64,000 bases of DNA. It comes from Dyadobacter sp. UC 10. Its GTDB lineage: Bacteria > Bacteroidota > Bacteroidia > Cytophagales > Spirosomataceae. The stretch spans positions 248,001 to 312,000 of the forward strand of contig NZ_VSRN01000001.1 in NCBI RefSeq assembly GCF_008369915.1, in the 5' to 3' direction. Under the pieces are notes generated by a model. That model had not been told where the DNA came from. It saw only the letters and a list, made by a program, of their open reading frames with translations, and ran no database searches. Below are positions 52,746 to 62,281 of this stretch, one piece after another. Within the stretch, counting starts at the first letter, position 1; every line of letters starts with the position of its first letter. Made by a program: the position numbers and the translations under genes.

Positions 52746-54707
52746 TTATTTATCTCCGCGTATAATTTGCCCTGAATCCCCGTCCGTCCGAAACGGCGAT
52801 GCGGGGAGATTGGCGGAGTTATAAAAGTTAATTCCTTCGGGATTATCCTGCCAGGCATAACGTACATATACGGGCGTTTTAATCCTTTCGCTCCACAACA
52901 CGATCTGATCTTTTCCCACAATCTGCGCATCGGCCCAAACGAATTTTTTGTCGTCCCCCGCAATCGCGAACCAGCGCAACGCTTCGCCGTCGCGGGAACG
53001 AATGCCTTCGGCGACGTGATCGAAAGTCAGGCGGATCTTGTCGCCTGCAATGCTTTGAGATTTCAATGTCGGGCCGCTGTAAACGACATTTTTGTCGCCG
53101 TAGGCAAGGTTTCTGGCGGACAATGCCAGTCTTTTTCCAATGTCTTTTTTGTTCAAAGGATGAATATCGTTCCACTCGCCCAGATCCAGCGTCACCGTCA
53201 CAGCCGTATTTTTTAGTGTTAACGCCTGATTCTGTGCCTCCCGGAGCAGCGCCATATTGCTTTCCGCAGGCATGAAATCAATGTCTTGAAAATTAGGAAG
53301 CTGGACCACCAGAAATGGCAAACCCTGATCATTCCAAAGCCTGCGCCGGTCGTTGATCAATGCCGGCAAGAATGCCCTGTACGGTTTGGGATCGCTCACA
53401 TTCGACTCGCCCTGATACCAAAGGAAACCGCTCAGTTTCACAGGCAGCACCGGTGCGATCATGGCATTGTAAAGTGCGGCAGGCTGGTTTTGGGCGACAA
53501 AAGGCGCGTGAATGCTATCGCCCTTTTTTGATGGTGCAAAAACCTGTCCGACCTTATATTGCCACGTCCCTTTCAGATCAACTTGCTGATCATTGGAAGT
53601 CATGAAATAGGGTTTATCCGACACAAAGCCACCTTTTCCTGCCGTATTCGTTACCCGTGTCACAAATATATTCTTGCCCGGTTTCAGCAAACCGGCCGGA
53701 ATTTCGTAACGGCGTGGCGGATATTGATAAGTTACCCGCCCGATACTTTTTCCATTGACAAACATTTCATCCGCATCCACAATGCGCCCCATATAAAGCT
53801 TCACCGGCTTGCCAATCCAGCTGTCAGGCACTTCAAATTCCCTGCGAAACCACACCACACCATCCAGATTTTTGAGTCCCTGGTCTTCCCAATAACCGGG
53901 GATATTGAAATTCCGCCAGTCTTTGGGCTGATATGCTTCGCTTTCCCAATGTTCGGTTAGTCCCTGATCGTTTGACCGGGGCTTTTGAGGTGTATTTTTT
54001 AAGTCTTCCTGCTTCCTTAATTTCACATAGGAAGTGTCTTTGTTTTTATCAATAACCTTTAATATCTCAGCGAAGTCCTGATAACCGCCTTCACTGATCC
54101 ACGCTTCAATAGGTGTGCCGCCTACAGAGCTGTTAATGATGCCGATCGGTACCTTGTATTGGTCGTAAAGATCTCTGGCAAAAAAGTAAGAGACTGCGCC
54201 AAAACCAAGCACGTCTTTGGGACTTGCTGCCTTCCATTCCGCATTGGGAAAGTCCTGCTGCGGGCCGGTGAGATCAATTAATGTGGGGATGAAAAAATTC
54301 CTGATGTCGGGATAATTGGCGTTGGCGATATCCTCGGGGAAACGCTCTTTCACGCGCTCCATGTTAATGACCATATTGCTTTGTCCGTTGCAAAGCCACA
54401 CATCCCCAAAGGCAATATTCCTAATTCGGACTTCATTTTTACCCTTCACCAGCATTTCAAAACCCGTCCCGGCAGGCTGCGCGGGTAGCTCAATCGACCA
54501 TTTTCCGTCCGCCCCCGCTACCGCACTTCGAGTTTTGTTTTTGAATATTACAGTTACCTTTTCTTTCGGTGCAGCCCAGCCCCAAACCGTGATCGGCTGG
54601 TCGCGCTGCAATACCATATTGTCCGAGATCAGCCTCGGCAAACGAATCTGGGCAAATACCTGGACGGAAAGAGCGGTAAGCAACAATAAAAACTGAAAGA
54701 AGCGCAT
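52746..54707 (-). CDS. SGNH-type acetylesterase (sialate O-acetylesterase family, probable acetylxylan esterase)
   Basis: The 653-residue protein has a signal peptide ending VFAQ (20), an N-terminal beta domain, and an SGNH hydrolase with the nucleophile S110 in LCNGQSNM; block III is GFLWYQGESNV and the His lies in LGEWNDIHPLNK. A galactose-binding-like jelly roll is inserted (about 270-370; VVWFRREFEVPDSW, RYEIPAGLLKPGKNIFVTRV), as in two-part enzymes of this family. Although named for sialate esters, members in xylan loci deacetylate xylan, the probable role here between the GH10 and GH67 genes. Confidence 0.92.
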   Translation of the reverse strand: MRFFQFLLLLTALSVQVFAQIRLPRLISDNMVLQRDQPITVWGWAAPKEKVTVIFKNKTRSAVAGADGKWSIELPAQPAGTGFEMLVKGKNEVRIRNIAFGDVWLCNGQSNMVINMERVKERFPEDIANANYPDIRNFFIPTLIDLTGPQQDFPNAEWKAASPKDVLGFGAVSYFFARDLYDQYKVPIGIINSSVGGTPIEAWISEGGYQDFAEILKVIDKNKDTSYVKLRKQEDLKNTPQKPRSNDQGLTEHWESEAYQPKDWRNFNIPGYWEDQGLKNLDGVVWFRREFEVPDSWIGKPVKLYMGRIVDADEMFVNGKSIGRVTYQYPPRRYEIPAGLLKPGKNIFVTRVTNTAGKGGFVSDKPYFMTSNDQQVDLKGTWQYKVGQVFAPSKKGDSIHAPFVAQNQPAALYNAMIAPVLPVKLSGFLWYQGESNVSDPKPYRAFLPALINDRRRLWNDQGLPFLVVQLPNFQDIDFMPAESNMALLREAQNQALTLKNTAVTVTLDLGEWNDIHPLNKKDIGKRLALSARNLAYGDKNVVYSGPTLKSQSIAGDKIRLTFDHVAEGIRSRDGEALRWFAIAGDDKKFVWADAQIVGKDQIVLWSERIKTPVYVRYAWQDNPEGINFYNSANLPASPFRTDGDSGQIIRGDK

Positions 54708-54734
54708 TCGTTAAAGGAAAATGAGCAATGCTTT

Positions 54735-55823
54735 TTAAAAATTCACGACGCCGTCAAATGCTTTTTTTGGTTTAAAATTCTGGTCAAAAAGCAGCGGATA
54801 ATCCTTGCGGCCAGGCACCGGAAAGTTGTCCAGCCAGGTCGTTTTATCTGAAACATTCCAGAATGTCACGCCGGTAATGGTGCCTTTGTATTTTCTGAAT
54901 GTGTCGAAAATCATCTTGTAATGTGCCGCCTGCTTTTGCTCCATTTCCGGCGTAAAAACGCTTTTTTCATCGCCGGCTTTTCTCTCCCGGCGTTCATGTT
55001 CTTTCGGGTGTACCGAAACGTCGAGTTCGGTGATCTGAACGGCCAGGCCCAGGCTCGCAAATTGTGTGATCGACTTTTCCAGCTCGGCCTGCGTGGGTTC
55101 ATAGATGGACCAATGTGCCTGCAATCCTACCCCGTGAATCGGGACGTTTTTCTCTTTCAATTTCTTAACCAACTGATAAATTTTCTCCCTCTTTACGGCA
55201 TTTTCGGTGTTGTAATCATTGTAAAAAAGCCTGGCATCCGGATCAACAGCATGCGCGTATTCAAATGCTTTCTGAATATAGTCCTCGCCAATGATCTGGT
55301 AAAATTTGGATTCCCGGTAAATTCCCTTACCTGTGTCTGGAACTGCCTCGTTTACAACATCCCAGGCGTAAATCCTGCCTTTGTAATGCGTCATCACATC
55401 CGTAATATGCTGTTTCAAACGGGACAATAATTCCTCACGCGAAACCTGCGCTCCGGTTGAATCCGTGAAGAACCATTTGGGGGTTTGGTTATGCCAGCAA
55501 AGCGTATGGCCGCGCACTTTGATACCAGTTGCCTGTCCAAATTCCACGATCGCATCCGCGCCCATCCAGTTATAACGATCTTTTTCGGGATGGATCGGCC
55601 CCATTTTCATCGCATTCTCGGGCGTAATGCTGTTGAACTGCTGCTTAATGAGTTCCGCTTCCGGGCCGGTTACGCTTCTCGGGGAAACCGCCACGCCGAT
55701 GGGGAAGTAATCCTTATAGGTTTCTTTGAGCGATTTCTGGGCCAAAATATTGTGCGACGAAAACAGTGCTGCCGTAACCGTCACCGCTTTTAGCCAACTG
55801 ATCAATAATGAAAGTTTCGCCAT
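54735..55823 (-). CDS. Endo-1,4-beta-xylanase, GH10
   Basis: The ATG at 55823 is preferred: it lies 1 bp after the GH43 stop and begins a clean signal peptide (MAKLSLLISWLKAVTVTAALF...LAQ); an earlier in-frame Met would overlap GH43. The 362-residue enzyme has the GH10 barrel signature: NSITPENAMKMGPIHPEKDRYNW, GHTLCWHNQTPKWFF, acid/base E159 in WDVVNEA and nucleophile E266 in ITELDVSV. It hydrolyses internal beta-1,4-xylosidic bonds, probably in the periplasm or at the surface. No carbohydrate-binding module is attached. Confidence 0.95.
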   Translation of the reverse strand: MAKLSLLISWLKAVTVTAALFSSHNILAQKSLKETYKDYFPIGVAVSPRSVTGPEAELIKQQFNSITPENAMKMGPIHPEKDRYNWMGADAIVEFGQATGIKVRGHTLCWHNQTPKWFFTDSTGAQVSREELLSRLKQHITDVMTHYKGRIYAWDVVNEAVPDTGKGIYRESKFYQIIGEDYIQKAFEYAHAVDPDARLFYNDYNTENAVKREKIYQLVKKLKEKNVPIHGVGLQAHWSIYEPTQAELEKSITQFASLGLAVQITELDVSVHPKEHERRERKAGDEKSVFTPEMEQKQAAHYKMIFDTFRKYKGTITGVTFWNVSDKTTWLDNFPVPGRKDYPLLFDQNFKPKKAFDGVVNF

Positions 55824-55824
55824 G

Positions 55825-56880
55825 TTAAGGATTAATGGTTTTAATGTCGCCATTGCTATCCCGGAGCAACTCCCTGACCTTCACATTCCGCAAATGCGTT
55901 TTCCCTGATAGTGCCGCGTCATGATAGAAAATATACCACTTCCCCTGCACTTCCACGATCGAATGATGGGTTGTCCAGCCTTCTACCGGGTTCATAATCA
56001 CGCCTTTGTAGGTAAACGGACCGTAAGGGTTGGTTCCTTCTGCATAACACAGCAAGTGCGAGTCACCCGTGGAATAAGAGAAGTAATATTTCCCGTTATA
56101 CTTATGCATCCAGGCGCCTTCGAAAAAGCGGCGTTTGTTGTCGGATGCCAGAATCGGCTTGCCGTTTTCATCCAGGATCTGCACATCTTTCAAAGGCTCC
56201 GCGAATGACAGCATATCATCGCTCATCACCGCTACTTTGGCGCTTAATGCGGGTTCATTTTCGTGTCCTTTGCCCAGGTCCGTCATTAAAGTTTTGTCAT
56301 ATTTTCCAGTATGCCAGCGTTGCAGCTGACCGCCCCAGATGCCTCCCAGATACATGTAACTTTTACCATCTGTATCCGTAAAAACCGCCGGATCAATGCT
56401 GTAACTTCCTTTCATAGGCTCAGGCTCAGCCTTGAATGGGCCGGTCGGGGATTTGCTCGTTGCCACACCCATGCGGAATACACCTTCTTTGTCTTTTACG
56501 GGAAAATAGAGATAGTAGGTGCCGTTTTTGAATGCTGCGTCGGGCGCCCACATTTGCTTATCGGCCCAGGGCACATCTTTTACATCCAGCGCCACGCCGT
56601 GATCGGTCACTTTCCCACCGATCTTGTCCATGGAGTAGACGTGGTAATCGCGCATTTGAAAATGCCCGCCTTCATCGTCCTGGGGCACGTCGGCCTCAAT
56701 GTCGTGGGATGGATAAATGTAAATCTTCCCGTTAAAAACATGGGCCGAAGGGTCGGCGGTGTACAGGTCGGTTACCAATGGTTTAACATTGGTAACCTGA
56801 CAAACACCATTTTGAACACCTAAACCGAACGCCACCACGGACGCCGATATATTGAATAGCAAGCTGCGGTTTATCATCAT
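55825..56880 (-). CDS. GH43 beta-xylosidase/alpha-L-arabinofuranosidase
   Basis: This 351-residue protein has a signal peptide (about 1-27) and a single five-bladed GH43 propeller. Catalytic residues fit the family: general base Asp in LYTADPSAHVFNGKIYIYPS, pKa-modulating Asp in GSYSIDPAVFTD, and acid Glu in RRFFEGAWMHKYNGKYYFSYS. It would release xylose or arabinose from xylo-oligosaccharides; the exact specificity within GH43 is not decided by what I can see. It lies 12 bp after susD. Confidence 0.93.
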   Translation of the reverse strand: MMINRSLLFNISASVVAFGLGVQNGVCQVTNVKPLVTDLYTADPSAHVFNGKIYIYPSHDIEADVPQDDEGGHFQMRDYHVYSMDKIGGKVTDHGVALDVKDVPWADKQMWAPDAAFKNGTYYLYFPVKDKEGVFRMGVATSKSPTGPFKAEPEPMKGSYSIDPAVFTDTDGKSYMYLGGIWGGQLQRWHTGKYDKTLMTDLGKGHENEPALSAKVAVMSDDMLSFAEPLKDVQILDENGKPILASDNKRRFFEGAWMHKYNGKYYFSYSTGDSHLLCYAEGTNPYGPFTYKGVIMNPVEGWTTHHSIVEVQGKWYIFYHDAALSGKTHLRNVKVRELLRDSNGDIKTINP

Positions 56881-56892
56881 TTCATTTTTTTA

Positions 56893-58707
56893 TCAATATC
56901 CGGTATTTTGAGGGAATTTCGGTCCTTCTACTACCCTGTCAATCTGCGTTTGCGGAATGGGGCGGAGCATATTGAAATCTTTCACGTAAGGCGCAGCTTC
57001 CTGATTCCACTCCTGCACGCGGCGCACGAGCGAGCGCGTCCGGACGAGGTCGTGCCAACGCTGCCATTCTCCGAAAAATTCACGGCTGCGTTCGTCCAGG
57101 ATGAAATCCAGCGTTACCTGTGCGGCCGTAATGGTCATAGCTGTTGCTGCTGCGGCGTTTTCGGCTGTTGAATTGGTTTTTTTGAAGGCGGCACGCTGTC
57201 TAACCACATTGATCAATGCAGCTGCTTTTGCATTGTTACCAGCTTTGAAATTCGCCTCAGCGCCGGTCATGTACACATCTGAGAACCGGTATAACACCGC
57301 AGGACGCGTAGAAGGATCATTAAAATTAGCGCCACGACTGGGGTCCATAAATTTTTTCAAAGCCGGGAAAATACCATTGTTCCAAAGACTAGGTGGCACC
57401 ACAATGCCCTTGAATGGGCGGTTACCTACAAATTGCGGCGCACCCGGCACCTCGTAATCGGGCAACCAGACGGCAGTATCCACACCCGGAACGGTTGTAT
57501 AGGAAATCCCACGCAGGTTATTGGTCGCATTCGCCTCATTTTTTACGACAGTATTTGAAATATAAACGGTGTAAAAAGAATTGGCATAACGCGAATCCAC
57601 GTTGCGGTTGGTGAATGCCTGATCCAGGAAATAGTTTTTGCCAGCCCGCGGCCCGGTCGCAATTTTATCTGAATTAGGACGCATACGCACATACGGACGG
57701 CCATAATACGAGTCGCGCAGCATGCCGGAAGTTCCGTTATTGACAAATGCGCCGGCTGCATTTTTAATGGAGTTAATCCCGCTGTTGTTAGGATAATTCC
57801 AGTTGGTAAACCATGGGCTCAAATTTTGCGCTGCGCCTCCCCCAGCCTGTCCGCCAACCTGATAGTAACCATATTTCGGATCCAGCACGTGATCGCTTAC
57901 GAACATGGTTTCTTTGCCATAATCGTTTGCGGGCACAAAAGCATCGCCGTAATCCTGCCACAAGTCGAGACCATAATCTGCTTTTTTGGCAATAATGTCG
58001 TCACAAATCATTGCTGCCTGTGTGAAATCAGCGGCTGTGTTATTCAGCCAGCCGCGCGTCAGATAAGCTTTGGCGAGCAACAGTTGCGCAACAGGCTTCG
58101 TGGCAGCTTTTCCCAAAAATGGCGCGGTCGGTTGGTTAGGCAGATCAGCTGCTGCTTCGGTTAAGTCCTGAATGATAAGCGCATACACGTCCGCTGCCGG
58201 CTGGCGGGATGCAGCTTGCGATGGCACGGTGATAAATTCTGTATGCAGCGGCACATCGCCCCAGGTTTGCACCAGATAGAAATACCAGAATGCCCTCAGA
58301 AACTTCGCCTGCGCCAGATATTGTTTCCGCGTAGCTTCCGGCAAATCAATGGTCGCGCCGTACTGCAGCACGCCATTCAATGTGTTAATATCTTGAAAAG
58401 CAATACCCCAGGCCGCACCGAAGTTGCTGCTATTTAGGCCGTTGTAAGTATAAGCAGGGCCTCCTCCGCCATTAACGCCTTGAACAAATTCATCGGTCCC
58501 GGCCTGCATTTCAACGGTAAAACCTTCGGTTCCCCACTGGCCACGGATGTCGTTATAAACCCCGGCTATCCCGCCCAGCACGCCTGCCGGGCTGTTGAAG
58601 TAGGAAGGAACGATCTGGGATTGCGGATGTTCTTCGAGCACTTTTTCGCAACCCGTACTGAGTGAAGCGATTAAGGTTGCTGTGATCAGGTTTTTTATGG
58701 ATTTCAT
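56893..58707 (-). CDS. SusD/RagB family outer-membrane lipoprotein of the xylan locus
   Basis: The 604-residue protein starts MKSIKNLITATLIASLSTGC, a lipoprotein signal with Cys20. SusD features are LRAFWYFYLVQTWGDVPLHTE and the C-terminal DFILDERSREFFGEWQRWHDLVRTRSLV with LRPIPQTQIDRVVEGPKFPQNTGY. It is somewhat longer than its three relatives in this window. It follows susC after 7 bp. The enzyme genes behind it suggest that it binds xylo-oligosaccharides. Confidence 0.95.
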   Translation of the reverse strand: MKSIKNLITATLIASLSTGCEKVLEEHPQSQIVPSYFNSPAGVLGGIAGVYNDIRGQWGTEGFTVEMQAGTDEFVQGVNGGGGPAYTYNGLNSSNFGAAWGIAFQDINTLNGVLQYGATIDLPEATRKQYLAQAKFLRAFWYFYLVQTWGDVPLHTEFITVPSQAASRQPAADVYALIIQDLTEAAADLPNQPTAPFLGKAATKPVAQLLLAKAYLTRGWLNNTAADFTQAAMICDDIIAKKADYGLDLWQDYGDAFVPANDYGKETMFVSDHVLDPKYGYYQVGGQAGGGAAQNLSPWFTNWNYPNNSGINSIKNAAGAFVNNGTSGMLRDSYYGRPYVRMRPNSDKIATGPRAGKNYFLDQAFTNRNVDSRYANSFYTVYISNTVVKNEANATNNLRGISYTTVPGVDTAVWLPDYEVPGAPQFVGNRPFKGIVVPPSLWNNGIFPALKKFMDPSRGANFNDPSTRPAVLYRFSDVYMTGAEANFKAGNNAKAAALINVVRQRAAFKKTNSTAENAAAATAMTITAAQVTLDFILDERSREFFGEWQRWHDLVRTRSLVRRVQEWNQEAAPYVKDFNMLRPIPQTQIDRVVEGPKFPQNTGY

Positions 58708-58714
58708 AGTCGGA

Positions 58715-61700
58715 TTAGAATTTAAGGTTTACGCCCACAGTGAATTGCCTTACCGGCGGAGAGTTTAGGTTTACCGAAATCTGACGCTCCGGCGCGCCGC
58801 GGTCGCTGGCGCCTTGCGGGTTCAGCGTAGACTGGCCCGTGGCATAGCTGTTTCCTTCCGGATCGATCGCCAGATCGTCTTTTACCAATGGTGAGTAAAT
58901 GATGAATGGATTGGTCAGGTTGACGTAAATTCTCGCCGAAGTCGCGCCGATTTTTTTGATCAGATCGCTTTCAAATGTGTAACCCAGGTTAATGCTGCGG
59001 CATTTGATGAACGAGCCGTCGTAGTAGCCCAGTGTAGAGCCAAAGTTGGCCACCGCGCCGCTGGCATCGGGAGCCGGGAATGCGTTGGTTGGATTACTTT
59101 CGGTCCAATAATCTGTTTTCACCTGATTTACACGGCTCTGATTAAAGAATGCAAAACCTCCCGAACCCGTGGAGTTGCCCGTTAAATAAGGCACCAGCAC
59201 CTTCATGCCCATCCTGGCGTAGGTTACGATAGATGCATCGAAATTTTTGAAGCTGAAACGGCTCGTCAGTCCTCCCTCCCACTTAGGCTGGAAATTGCCG
59301 AGGATCTGCCGGTCGTTTGCATCGATTTTATTATCCCCGTTCAAATCTTCCACGCGGATTTGTCCTGCGAACTGGACCGGCGAAGTTTGCTTTGCCAAAG
59401 TCCCGTTTTCGGCATCAGCAGTCTGCCAGATTCCTAACTTTTTGTAATCAAAAATCACAGAAAGCGGTTGTCCCACAAACCAACCGGCGCCCAGGTTCGA
59501 TTTTTCTTCCGGCTTAGTTAGCTGCGTAATTTTTTCCCGGTTGAAAAAATAAGTCGCGTCAATGCTCCAATTGAAGCCTTTTGGTTTTCTGACGATCTCA
59601 AAAGTCGCGGCTACTTCCAGTCCCTTACCTTCTGTTTTACCCAGATTTTTCAAAGTAGATCCGGCACCATTGCTCGGCGGAAGCGGCACGGATAGCAGAA
59701 TGTCCTTGGTTTTTTGGTGATACCAGTCTACGGAACCTGTAATGCGATTATTGAACAAACCAAAATCAATTCCAATATCCACCTGCGAGGTCGATTGCCA
59801 GCTCAGATCGCTTGACGGTAAGCTAGTCACCGTGTAAGCCAGTTGCTGCCCGGCTGTGCCTAATCCGAAGTTGTAATAACCCGCAGACAATGCACCCAAT
59901 GTCGAGTAAGCGCCCACATTCCGGTTGCCGGAAATCCCCCATCCGCCGCGCAGTTTGAGGTTAGAAATGAATGGAGCCGATCTCATAAAACCCTCTTCTA
60001 CTACATTCCAGCCTAAGCCGATCGCAGGATAATTGAAGTACTGATTAGCCGGGGACAATGTTGAAGACCCATCGCGGCGCAATGTCAAGGTCAGCAAATA
60101 TTTGTCGGCAAAGCTGTAATTAAGCCTTCCCATATACGATAGCAAACCGGTTTCCGAGAAGGAGTTTCCAAAATCCGACGGTGCGACAGGCTGGCCGGCT
60201 GCGAGCGAGAAATTAGAAGTTTTGATATAATCCGCAGGCACACCCGTAACCGTGAAGCGGCTTCCCAGCGAGTGGTTTTTGGTGTATTCGTAAAGCGCGG
60301 CAAAACCCAGTTTGTGCTTGTCTGCGAATGTTTTATCGAAATAAAGCAAATGCTGCAGGTTCACGTCCCAGTATTCGGTGTTGCTGATCTCGGCTGTGGA
60401 TCCGGCTTGCGTGGTGGCCGTGTTGAAATAGGTCAGCGGGCCGTTGTAGTTATTCAAATTGGACTGACTGAAATTCAAACCTGCATTGAACCGGTATTTC
60501 AGTCCCGGCAAAATATTGACTTCCGCATACAGGCTGTTGAATGTCCTCAGCGACCGCGTGCGTCCCAAAGCCGATTCCTTTTTGGTCATTATCGTGAGCG
60601 GACTCACGATTGCCGCATCGATGGAACCTTCGGCTGGAAAGGTATTCACCGATCCGTCTGCATTGTAAGGCGAGGCCAATGGCGTCAGGCGCACCAGGCC
60701 GCCAGGTACACCTCCGCCGCCCGGCGTATTCGTGTAGGTCAGCGTATTTAATGTATTCAGACCGATTTTAATGTTTTTACCAATCTTCTGATCAATGGTC
60801 GCACGAAGGTTGAGACGCTGGAAACTCTGGTTCGGAATGATCCCTGTTTCATTGAAATAACCCAAACCCAGCGAATACTGCGTGTTTTCAACACCGCCTT
60901 GTAAGCCAAGCTGGTGATTGGTCATGAACCCTGGCTTGTAAATCAGGTCCTGCCAATCTGTGGAAACGCCTTTATCAAGTGCTTCCTGCTCTTTTTGGGT
61001 TAACAAATAGCCCGATGTGCCCGGGGCTGTGCGGTTGTATTTAGCTGCATCGGCTTTAAACTGTGCATACTCCCGGCCATTCATGACATTGAATTTGCCC
61101 ATCACCTGCGTTTGTCCGTGGTAGCCATCGTAGCTGAAAACGGGCTTGCCAATTTTCCCTCTTTTAGTTGTTACCAGGATTACTCCGCCCGCGCCGCGAG
61201 AACCATAAATAGCTGTTGCAGAGGCATCTTTCAAAACTTCCAGACTTAAAATATCGTCCGGGTTAATGTCATTTAAACCGCCAAATGGAATCCCGTCCAC
61301 CACTACGAGCGGCCCGTCCAGACCATCGCTCGACCCTGAACTGGTCGTCAATGTGCGGTTTCCGCGGATCCTGATCTGTCCCTGCGAACCGGGCGTGCTT
61401 CCGTTACTGATGATCGAAACGCCGGCCGCGCGGCCTTTCAGCTGATTGACCAGGTTCGGCGCGGGTACTTCTTTTAATGTGCTTTCACTGACCGAAACGA
61501 CCGAACCCGTCACATCCCGCTTCCGCTGAACACCGTAACCGACTACGACCACTTCTTCCAGCGTCTTGTTGTCAACAGCTAATGTTACATTAATGATCTG
61601 CTGCGTGCCTACGACCACTTCTTTCGGCGCGTAACCCACGAGAGAGAAAACCAGAACTGCATTTGCATCCTGAACACTCAGCCGGAAATTCCCGTTCTGA

Positions 61701-61954
61701 TCCGCGCTGGTGCCTCTTGTGGTTGATTTGATAAGGATATTGGCACCCGGGAGCGGTTCGCCATCGGGGCCGGTGACCTTTCCGGAAACCTCTGTGTCAG
61801 CCGCTGCTGCCGACCTGTGTCTGGTGCCGTAATCGGCCCATGCTCCGCTACCAGCAACTGCTTCCATGGAAGCGCCTCCGAGCAGCAGAATTGGAAGACC
61901 AGAGAGTCCGAGAATCCTGGCCAGCGTATTATTGGTTAATAAACGTTCATGCAT
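58715..61954 (-). CDS. SusC/RagA TonB-linked outer-membrane transporter of the xylan locus
   Basis: The 1079-residue protein begins with MHERLLTNNTLARILGLSGLPILLLGG, an unusual but export-like N-terminus, then a carboxypeptidase-like domain (VSGKVTGPDGEPLPGANILI), the entry motif VVVVGYGVQRKRDVTGSVVS, plug motifs IRIRGNRTLTTSSGSSDGLDG and LSLEVLKDASATAIYGSRG, and a barrel ending FTVGVNLKF. It leads the operon susC, susD, GH43, GH10, acetylesterase, GH67, and is divergent from the hybrid sensor that probably controls it. No STN domain is present. Confidence 0.95.
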   Translation of the reverse strand: MHERLLTNNTLARILGLSGLPILLLGGASMEAVAGSGAWADYGTRHRSAAAADTEVSGKVTGPDGEPLPGANILIKSTTRGTSADQNGNFRLSVQDANAVLVFSLVGYAPKEVVVGTQQIINVTLAVDNKTLEEVVVVGYGVQRKRDVTGSVVSVSESTLKEVPAPNLVNQLKGRAAGVSIISNGSTPGSQGQIRIRGNRTLTTSSGSSDGLDGPLVVVDGIPFGGLNDINPDDILSLEVLKDASATAIYGSRGAGGVILVTTKRGKIGKPVFSYDGYHGQTQVMGKFNVMNGREYAQFKADAAKYNRTAPGTSGYLLTQKEQEALDKGVSTDWQDLIYKPGFMTNHQLGLQGGVENTQYSLGLGYFNETGIIPNQSFQRLNLRATIDQKIGKNIKIGLNTLNTLTYTNTPGGGGVPGGLVRLTPLASPYNADGSVNTFPAEGSIDAAIVSPLTIMTKKESALGRTRSLRTFNSLYAEVNILPGLKYRFNAGLNFSQSNLNNYNGPLTYFNTATTQAGSTAEISNTEYWDVNLQHLLYFDKTFADKHKLGFAALYEYTKNHSLGSRFTVTGVPADYIKTSNFSLAAGQPVAPSDFGNSFSETGLLSYMGRLNYSFADKYLLTLTLRRDGSSTLSPANQYFNYPAIGLGWNVVEEGFMRSAPFISNLKLRGGWGISGNRNVGAYSTLGALSAGYYNFGLGTAGQQLAYTVTSLPSSDLSWQSTSQVDIGIDFGLFNNRITGSVDWYHQKTKDILLSVPLPPSNGAGSTLKNLGKTEGKGLEVAATFEIVRKPKGFNWSIDATYFFNREKITQLTKPEEKSNLGAGWFVGQPLSVIFDYKKLGIWQTADAENGTLAKQTSPVQFAGQIRVEDLNGDNKIDANDRQILGNFQPKWEGGLTSRFSFKNFDASIVTYARMGMKVLVPYLTGNSTGSGGFAFFNQSRVNQVKTDYWTESNPTNAFPAPDASGAVANFGSTLGYYDGSFIKCRSINLGYTFESDLIKKIGATSARIYVNLTNPFIIYSPLVKDDLAIDPEGNSYATGQSTLNPQGASDRGAPERQISVNLNSPPVRQFTVGVNLKF

Positions 61955-62281
61955 TTTCTGTATGATTTGATGTTTAAATTAGATTGAATCATGTGGCTTA
62001 ATTAGCGTTAGTTCGGAAGTGTCAATTTGACAATACTTGATTTAGATGTAACTTAGGCTTTTGAACAGCTTAAATACTGCATCACTTTTTCCAGATATTA
62101 TTTGATTTATTGTCGACAAAAGTAGCGCAGCCGGGCAGCCTGCTGTGAGCACATTTGTTCATATTAAGGATACAATTGTTCAAATGGGCCAAAAAAATGC
62201 CTGATTCTGGGACAAACTTGCATTTTTGAGATAACTTTCATCCAGCCCCCTACTTAACCCGCATGATCAATGCGCTTAAAG
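61955..62281. other. 327-bp divergent control region of the xylan locus
   Basis: No gene is seen. Going from susC outwards: a 13-bp dyad TGTCAATTTGACA at 62020-62032 in the susC leader, a -7 box for susC at 62117-62124, and two TTGTTCA heptamers at 62155-62182. On the sensor side CATTTTTG (62221-62228) is one mismatch from TAnnTTTG. Confidence 0.45.
62117..62182 (-). promoter_or_regulatory. Xylan susC promoter with tandem sensor-binding sites
   Basis: On the minus strand TACTTTTG (62124-62117) fits the -7 consensus; no TTG is found at -33. TTGTTCA repeats (62155-62161 and 62176-62182), 21 bp apart and sharing 11 of 13 flanking bases, lie 31-58 bp upstream of the box. This is the layout expected for an AraC-type activator such as the output domain of a hybrid two-component sensor. 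Confidence 0.55.
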
